The translations under genes were made by a program, and so were the position numbers. Below are positions 57,800 to 64,000 of a DNA stretch of 64,000 bases, piece after piece. Positions within the stretch are counted from its first letter, which is position 1; each line of letters starts with the position of its first letter. Under the pieces are notes generated by a model. The model had not been told where the DNA came from, ran no database searches, and saw only the letters and a list, made by a program, of their open reading frames with translations. Source of the DNA: Sodiomyces alkalinus F11 (Eukaryota > Ascomycota > Sordariomycetes > Glomerellales > Plectosphaerellaceae); contig NW_021167080.1 of NCBI RefSeq assembly GCF_003711515.1, positions 6,156,346 to 6,220,345 of the forward strand, given 5' to 3'.

Positions 57800-59850
57800 A
57801 GAAGAATCCTTAGGTATATTCTGCTCTTAACGTAAAAGCGTATCGGCCGCGATATTATCGGCCCCTCGCTTATACTCTAATACGAAGTTGTACTAAGCGA
57901 GCTCCGTAGCCTAGCGACTCTAGTGCTCGGTTAGGGCTCTCTTTATTATAAAGTATTTAAGCGTTTTATAATCGGAGTAAATCTAAAACCGGCCGTTACT
58001 TATAAGCTCGGCTTTCTAAGCCTATAGACAGTTTATAATCGCTAGTATCTTCTTATCGTGAATCGGGTAATTATACTCGGCGGAGTTAAGTCGGCGTGAG
58101 TAGTATATAATAATATACCTATATCCTTATTCGTCTTTCTATAGGAATACGCCGCCTAGCGCGAACCCTAAATAATCCGTTTCTAGCTAGGTCTTCCTTC
58201 TAAGGTACTATTATTAAAGGTAAGGCTTTTCCTAGAATCTCTGCTTTAGTTCCTTAAAGGCTGCCTCTTATAGGGGGCCTTAGTAAAATAGGGCGTTCTT
58301 CTTTATTAGGGCCGTAAGTGGCGCCGTAATAGCTACGAAGTCGTGAATAAATATCCTATAAAAGTTAGCGAACCCTAAGAAGCTTTATACTCTAGTCGTA
58401 AAGACTAGCGCCTCCTATTCTACGATAGCCTTTAATTTCTTGGGGTCGTAAGATACTCCTTTTTCTGCTATAACGATAAACCCTAGGTATTTAACCGTCT
58501 TAACGCTAAACTCGTACTTCTACGAGTTAAGGTTTAGCCTAGCGTTTACGAGGGCGCTAAGCACTCGTTATACTTTCTCCTTATAGTCCTTACGAGATCC
58601 GTCTAAGTAGGTTAGGATATTATCTATATACGCGGAGATAAGATCGTTAAGGAACTCCTGTAATAATAAGTTAATATATCGCTAGAATGTTAAAGACGCG
58701 CCGGTCAACCTAAATAGGTATACTAGCTACTCGAATAGTCTAAACCGAGTACGGAATATAGTCTTATACTCGTGCGTAGATACTATCCGTATATTATAGA
58801 AGGCGGCGATAACGTTTAATTTAGTAAACCACTTCGCCTTAGCTAGGTTATATAGGGTCTTTATAGTTAGGGGGAGTAGATAGCGATCTTATTAAGTAAT
58901 CGTATTTAGGGTGTAGTAGTTATAGTAAAATCGGAGGCCGCCTCCTGGTTTTCTTACGAATAGTACGGGCGCGGAGGTAGCTAAGCTACTCGCACGAATA
59001 AATCCCTTATCTATTAGATCCGTTATCGTCTTCCGTAACACGAGGAGCTCTTTACGTATTATATTATAGAGTGGGCTCTATAGTAAGGCTCATTCGTTAC
59101 TACTACTATCCTTTTATAAGTGGACCTCGTAGTCGGTGCTAGGTCGGTATAAGGGTAGGCGTATAGAGTGCAAAGGCGTAAATAAGTCGCCGAACTCTTA
59201 TAAAATACTCTTAGGGACGTATTCTCGTGGGTTTACTAATTCCTTCGTGCTTAGGGCCTTTTCGATATTCTTTAACGATATAGCCCTTAAGCCTTTTTCA
59301 TATCTTTTTTATTTCCGGTACCGTAGTCGTCTATATAGTCCTATAAACACAGACCCCGTTACTAGTACTATAGTACGGATCTCTTATACTACCTTCGGCT
59401 CCTTTTCGCCCTAGAGTCGGATATCGATATCGGCTACTCCGTAGCGGAGCCTTTATTCCTTAGCGTGGAGAACCACGTTATTATATTCTATCTATAAAAG
59501 TCTAAGGAAAAGATCCTAGTCTAGACCTAGTACTATATACGCGAAAACGCGCTCGGTATACCCTTATATATCTAGCGTAAAGACTACGATACCGGCGCTA
59601 CTAGCCGGTTTAGTCTTATCCGAGAAGCCTTTTAGTAGTTATTTCTTCTTATCGACTAATAATAAGTGTATTTTTCGAGTAAACTTTGTATTTATAGCGA
59701 TATAGTAGTTATAACCCGTATCTATAAGAGTATTTATTAACCGATTACTATTAACTCTTACTTAGATTAATACTAACTCGCTCTATAATAGCGGTTTAAA
59801 CTCTTCCTACTCGCGTTATTCTCGCGCTATCGGCTCCGGTACCCGATTTC
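57800..59850 (-). pseudogene. gypsy C protease, reverse transcriptase and RNase H, broken
   Basis: The minus strand reads KGFIRASSLATSAPVLFVRK followed by PGGGLRFYYNY near 58,900-58,990, the start of a Ty3/gypsy reverse transcriptase. AYIDNIL near 58,625 is the YxDD site with Asp lost. The RNase H region lies toward 57,850 and the protease toward 59,700 by order. Confidence 0.8.
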
Positions 59851-59929
59851 GCACTAGAGCTACTCTTTTTCCGAGTCTTCGATATCCTCGGGAATATCTT
59901 CGGATTCCTCCTCTTAAGGGGATATTCGG

Positions 59930-60950
59930 GCTACCGTATCCTTCTTACTTTTATAGTGCCGTTAGATATAGCCCTTCTTTTAGTAGTTCTAATATATAAT
60001 ATTCGCGTAGCGGTTAGGTTTTTATTAGGTCCCCTTAAACTCGCTAACCTTATTAACTCCACCTATAGCGATATCGCTGTTAGCGTCCTTAGCTAGTTTA
60101 CGGGCGACGGGAATCGGTTAGTACGACTTACTAGTACCCTCTTATCTCTACGCGATTATCTATACTTTATCGACCTACTCGGAGTAGGTATCGGGGAGAT
60201 TAGCTATTATTAGGCTATTACGTAGCCCGTTATTTAGGGCGCCGTCGAGGAACGATATCTTAATATAGTCTACCTAGTTATAGCCTCCTGCTTACGCTAG
60301 GTTTCTTTTAAAAGTCGGTAGGAAGCGCTTAAACGGCTAGTCGGGTCTTTACTTTATCGCTCTAAGGGCGTTAATAGCGCGACCTTATTCGTTACAGTCC
60401 TTATACGTGCGGTCGAGGTAAGTTATAAATTCTTTTAGGTTAAATTTACTATTTATACCTCTATTACCGAAGAAAGTGCTAACCACTTACTAAGGCTAGG
60501 TATTTAAGCACGTGTTAATTAAGTACTACGCTTTCTTATTACTACGAAATAGCGGGCCATCGAGTTTAAGTTTTAGTCGTATAGCCTAAGACTAGGTAGT
60601 ATACTCTATACATTTTCCACTAAATTTTATAGGAACGGCGACCTATTATACCCGGTATAAGAGCGTGGGTACCGGCGGTAGTAGTAGCGGGATAGGTATA
60701 GTAGTCTCTGCCTCTAGGGGCTTAGGTAAGGGCGAGGGCGTGACGACTAGGGTAGACGTCGGGTGCGTGGTGGGTATAAGGTACAGGTTAAGTTAAGACC
60801 TTTTAAAGGCTACTTATAGCCTAGCGATTATATTATAAATAGGGGCGATATATATCCTTACCGCTTCCTATATGCGTTATAACACGCGTTTATCGATCTT
60901 ATTATATAAGGTCTCTAAGATTTACCCTTAGCCCCCTAGTAGGCTCGGGG
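59930..60950 (-). pseudogene. gypsy C gag, broken
   Basis: By position between the 5' LTR (61,013-61,215) and pol. A knuckle-like patch (Tyr/Asn/Lys-rich, ending KKGYI..HY) near 59,950-60,000 fits a CCHC motif whose Cys codons have become Tyr. Confidence 0.5.
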
Positions 60951-61012
60951 CGAATTGACTAGGACCTCCTTCTATATAAGCGTTAAAGCTTATAATCTTA
61001 CGAGTTCGAATA

Positions 61013-61215
61013 TATAACGGCTTATTAAAAGTTATCCACGTATTAAGGCCGAAAATATAGATTATTCGAACTAAGGAAGGAAAGGAGGAAAGGAAAAGTC
61101 TGCGCGGTATATAGACGGCTAAGTATATATAGGATCGCACGGACCTCGCTAGGGGTCCGTGCTTCTTAGTCCCGGCCACTGCCGGGGACTATTCCGCGGG
61201 CCATGGCCCGTAATA
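61013..61215 (-). repeat. gypsy C LTR (right, 5' LTR in element sense)
   Basis: 203 bp, same length as the left copy. Followed by the GTTAA duplication at 61,216-61,220. Confidence 0.9.
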
Positions 61216-61220
61216 GTTAA

Positions 61221-62178
61221 ATAGAATTTTAATTAACGATATAAGGCTAGAAAAACTATAAGTATATATTAGCGGTTATAAAGCTCAATAACGTATATAT
61301 CTTTAAGCTAATACGAAATAGAGTATACGATTATAATCGTAAAGCGCCTTAGATAGGAGGTAAGAACTTATAGAGGGTAGTATATATAGTTTCTATCCTT
61401 ATACTTTTAGTAGCGATAAGAGCGCTTAGGAACCGAAATATAGTAGTTAAATAAGCGCTATTTACCGGAATACATACCCTTAACGCACTCTAAATAGGGA
61501 GGATTAAATAGAACGGCTATAAAGTCTTCTTCGGTATACTTATTATTATTACTACTATCCTTAGTAGTTTATTAAGGAATTAGCTAGAGACTAGAGTAGA
61601 CGGATTAAAAATAAACACGCTAAAGAAACTTATAGTAGCACCCTTCTTACCCTTGTTTTTCTTTACACTATTAGACGACTTCTTTTTTACTATAGCCGCG
61701 GTATAGGTAATAGCTAAGAGGGTAAGGGGAGCCTAAATAACGCTACTAGTTAGCACACGCCACTAAAAATAAAGCTCTAATACTTACTATATCGCTATTA
61801 TTATTATTTTTATTACTATTATTAGGAAAATCAGAAAAATTAGTTTAAAATCGTTAAAAAATTCCTCGAAAAAATAACGGCATAAGAGGTTATAAGAGGG
61901 AGGATCCAAAAGCTCTAAAACGCCGGTATAACGCCTTTAATTTATCTACGGAAGGCCCTACTATTACCTATTTACTACTACTATTAATAGCACTTTTCCT
62001 TTATTATTTACTACTATTATTATTATTATTTACTATTTTACAGCTTTTATTCCTGCCTTTTAACTCGATATTAAGGGTATTACACGACCCTTTAAGGCTA
62101 TTTTAAGGTTAAAAATAAGGCTAGGTTAAGGTTAGGCTAAGTAATCGTTCCGCTAATCATAGCGTAATAATTAGGGGG
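61221..62178 (+). other. copia 3' region after the gypsy C insertion
   Basis: Continuation of the copia element from 54,128. No domain seen. It includes ATT-rich low complexity (about 61,795-61,830 and 61,960-62,050) and ends with the G-run that serves as polypurine tract. Confidence 0.6.
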
Positions 62179-62377
62179 TGTATTATATTCTATTACGTGA
62201 GCCACGGTATAGTGACCTCCTATTAGTTAGAGGTACCCTACTATCCTTACTTAGAAGGTGGTAGATGTATTTAGGATACGTATACCCGCCCCCTTTTTCT
62301 TTCTCTTTTATAGAAAAATACAATCATATATTTCCTGAATTAACGCTCCCTGTAAGCACGCTCCCGTGAATTCAACA
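62179..62377 (+). repeat. copia 3' LTR (199 bp)
   Basis: Starts TGTATTATATTC and ends AATTCAACA, followed by CCTTT (62,378-62,382). Confidence 0.9.
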
Positions 62378-62382
62378 CCTTT

Positions 62383-63076
62383 TAAGTTGCGCACTTTTCA
62401 TGGTATCAATGTTTTACGGTCAACCCGGTGTCTGACAGGAGTTGCTTCGGCAGATATACCGGAGTTCAGGAGGGACTAAGAGACTATCGAATCTCAAAAA
62501 GTGAAGCAAATTTCATAATGCTGCGTTGCCCTGTGTCTGTAGCTATTCCCGTCTTGCCATTCCAGAATATAGCTTCATCATATTCCCCAAGAATATGAAT
62601 CCAGTTAGCCAGACCCGGTAGAATAGAAAGACACCTGCCACCGTGCTCCCCGCGGTTGAGCTCCATTTCTCTATGCAATATCGGTCTCCGGGAGACGACT
62701 GAAAACAGCACCCGCGTGTTCCCCCTGGCAATCGCCCGCTATGCCATGCAAAGAGATTCTCGAATTAAACCAAACAGATCCTATTCAACGGTTGTTCTTC
62801 TTCCTTGGCACATGGACAAACAAGTCTGGAGCTCTCTCTTTCCAATATCCAGACATCTTCCCACAGCGCAATGTTCAGCGCACCCAATCTGGTATACGCC
62901 CGAATAAAACAGCTTGCTCGCTGCAAAGCTAGAGATGCTTTGGTGGGGTATCACGTCCATTTGCGATTCATTCTTTCTTTCTTCCTTCCGTCTTTACTTT
63001 TTTCCTTTTCATCTTTTTTTCATCCTATTGTTTTGAGTTTTCATCCCATCACAATCGATTCTTCGCTGTTGGGCTC
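62383..63076. other. intergenic: unique DNA right of the second nest
   Basis: Normal base composition resumes. The short frames between 62,484 and 63,080 on both strands overlap and show no motif. A T/C-rich stretch at about 62,970-63,035 lies just downstream of the stop of the next gene and is probably its 3' UTR. Confidence 0.5.
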
Positions 63077-64000
63077 TTAGTCTTCTCGTTCATCTTCCTC
63101 AATGGGCGCGGGTGTCCGTCGTTCAGTCCGCCTCTTAGGTCGGCGGTGCCTCGAGCTGCTGATGTTGCTTGCCGAATCGTCCGGCATCAACTCAATGTCG
63201 TCGCCGCCCCACTCGCTGTCGCTGGCGCCGTCGAGCTCGCTGCCCACCGCCCACGCCGGCCGTTCGTACCCCGAGTGCTGCGAGTTGCCCGAGGTGGGCT
63301 GGTTGGGAAGCACGTCGATCCGCCGGCGGTTCTGTAGGTTGACCATCAACCCCGCACCTCGGTTCCGCAGCGCCGTGCGAACCGCTTCCGCCCTCGTGTG
63401 CAGCGCCTCGAATGCGTCTTCGAGCACTTCCATCCCCTGATAGATTTCCCTCTCCACCTCGGCCAACGCCGCTATCTCCATCTCCTCGTCCCGGGATACG
63501 GCCTGGCGGTTCGGATGCGCCGATGACGAGATGCTAATAAACGACGCCGGTGTCGCACCGCGGGAGTATACGGAGAATGGGGTTGTATTGCGAGAACCGG
63601 GTATACCGGGCGTGCCTCGGATACTCGGTGTTCGTGAGCCGAAGAACCCGCTGGCTGGTGTGGCGCCACGGGATTCCGCTGTCGGCGTAGGGAGATCATC
63701 GGCATCGGCCCCAGACCACAAAAATCCGTCAAACCGCCCGGATATCAGGATCTCCCATTCCGAGGCATTGATATCCGACAGCGTGACCAGGAGGTCGTGC
63801 GTATATGGATTCTTGATGAGGTACAGGGCGGTTTCCGCATCGCGAGGGACCTGGCCCAGCCGGTAGAGCCGCTGCAGAGCTAGGCCGCACTGGGTGATGA
63901 ATTCGGAGTGGTATTTCCGGGCGGGAGTCGGTGCTCGGTTATATGGCTGGAGTTCTCGCGAGCCGCTGATGATGGCGTTGAAGTATGGTCTATCCTCGGC
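63077..64000 (-). CDS. unrecognised protein, C-terminal part (runs off the window)
   Basis: One frame is open from the window edge (64,000) to the stop at 63,077, giving 307 residues without a start, so the gene begins beyond the window. The first 100 residues look folded (YHSEFITQCGLALQRLYRLG, then LYLIKNPYTHDLLVTLSDIN). A low-complexity Ser/Gly/Pro/Thr part with the repeated words RGATPAS and SRxTPSxRGTPG follows. Then comes a helical, charged segment (EEMEIAALAEVEREIYQGME, then EDAFEALHTRAEAVRTALRN) that could form a coiled coil, and an acidic-basic tail (RHRRPKRRTERRTPAPIEED). I do not recognise the family. Codon use is normal and there are no RIP stops although the copia LTR is only 0.7 kb away. 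Confidence 0.75.
   Translation of the reverse strand, partial: AEDRPYFNAIISGSRELQPYNRAPTPARKYHSEFITQCGLALQRLYRLGQVPRDAETALYLIKNPYTHDLLVTLSDINASEWEILISGRFDGFLWSGADADDLPTPTAESRGATPASGFFGSRTPSIRGTPGIPGSRNTTPFSVYSRGATPASFISISSSAHPNRQAVSRDEEMEIAALAEVEREIYQGMEVLEDAFEALHTRAEAVRTALRNRGAGLMVNLQNRRRIDVLPNQPTSGNSQHSGYERPAWAVGSELDGASDSEWGGDDIELMPDDSASNISSSRHRRPKRRTERRTPAPIEEDERED

Larger units (their letters stand above)
54134..61215 (-). mobile_element. gypsy C: Ty3/gypsy element nested in copia, reverse orientation
   Basis: LTRs of 203 bp each (54,134-54,336 and 61,013-61,215) are flanked by GTTAA duplications (54,129-54,133 and 61,216-61,220). The coding order gag, protease, RT, RNase H, integrase runs on the minus strand. 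An antisense (plus-strand) frame lies between integrase and the 3' LTR, which is the left one. LTR ends TATAACGG...CCCGTAATA derive from TG...CA by transitions. Length 7,082 bp including a 10-N gap. Confidence 0.9.
48046..62377 (+). mobile_element. Ty1/copia LTR retrotransposon, split by gypsy C
   Basis: LTRs 48,046-48,242 and 62,179-62,377 enclose gag, protease, integrase, reverse transcriptase and RNase H in the copia order on the plus strand. A purine-rich tract (TTAGGGGG) abuts the 3' LTR at 62,178. Without gypsy C (54,134-61,220 with its duplication) it is about 7.2 kb. RIP stops throughout. Confidence 0.9.

Noticed and set aside
62484..62932. Overlapping short frames on both strands right of the copia element
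   Set aside because: They overlap each other in several frames with no conserved words; none is preferable.

Overview
The window is nuclear DNA of a filamentous ascomycete (Pezizomycotina; I cannot safely place it lower). The evidence is short GT-AG introns of about 58-200 nt with CTAAC/CTGAC-type branch sites, one intronless tRNA, and recognisable fungal single-copy genes. Long stretches of transposon are rich in TpA, poor in CpA/TpG and full of in-frame TAG/TAA, which is the mark of repeat-induced point mutation (RIP).

Left arm (1-16.3 kb, gene-rich, intact): a CIA30/NDUFAF1-like complex I assembly factor (-), a three-RRM RNA-binding protein with a spliced 5' leader (-), tRNA-Arg(TCT) (-), a sodium:solute-symporter-family permease (+), a Mba1/mL45-like mitochondrial protein (-), the ER N-glycosylation protein Eos1 (+) and translation initiation factor eIF1 (-). 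Exon structures were rebuilt by hand and all phases close. A 254-bp MITE-like element sits between the divergent Mba1-like and eos1 genes.

First transposon nest (16,359-45,850): a hAT-like DNA transposon (8-bp target duplication ACACGGAA, about 52-bp terminal inverted repeats) holds a Tad-like LINE (12-bp target duplication). The LINE holds Ty3/gypsy chromovirus A (target duplication TCCTA). A second chromovirus of the same family, B (TTAAT), lies further right in the hAT body. All coding regions are broken by RIP.

Island (45.9-48.0 kb): one intact intradiol ring-cleavage dioxygenase gene (-) stands between the two nests.

Second nest (48,046-62,377): a Ty1/copia element (TSD CCTTT) is split by a minus-strand Ty3/gypsy element C (TSD GTTAA). 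A 10-base N gap lies beside the left LTR of C. After the nest, unique DNA resumes with the 3' part of an unrecognised gene (-) that runs off the window.

The most unusual signals are these. An antisense reading frame lies between pol and the 3' LTR in both gypsy families and carries a Cys-containing patch and a coiled coil. A proline-rich repeated spacer lies between RNase H and integrase in A and B. LTR differences polarise so that RIP fades toward the outer ends of the elements.
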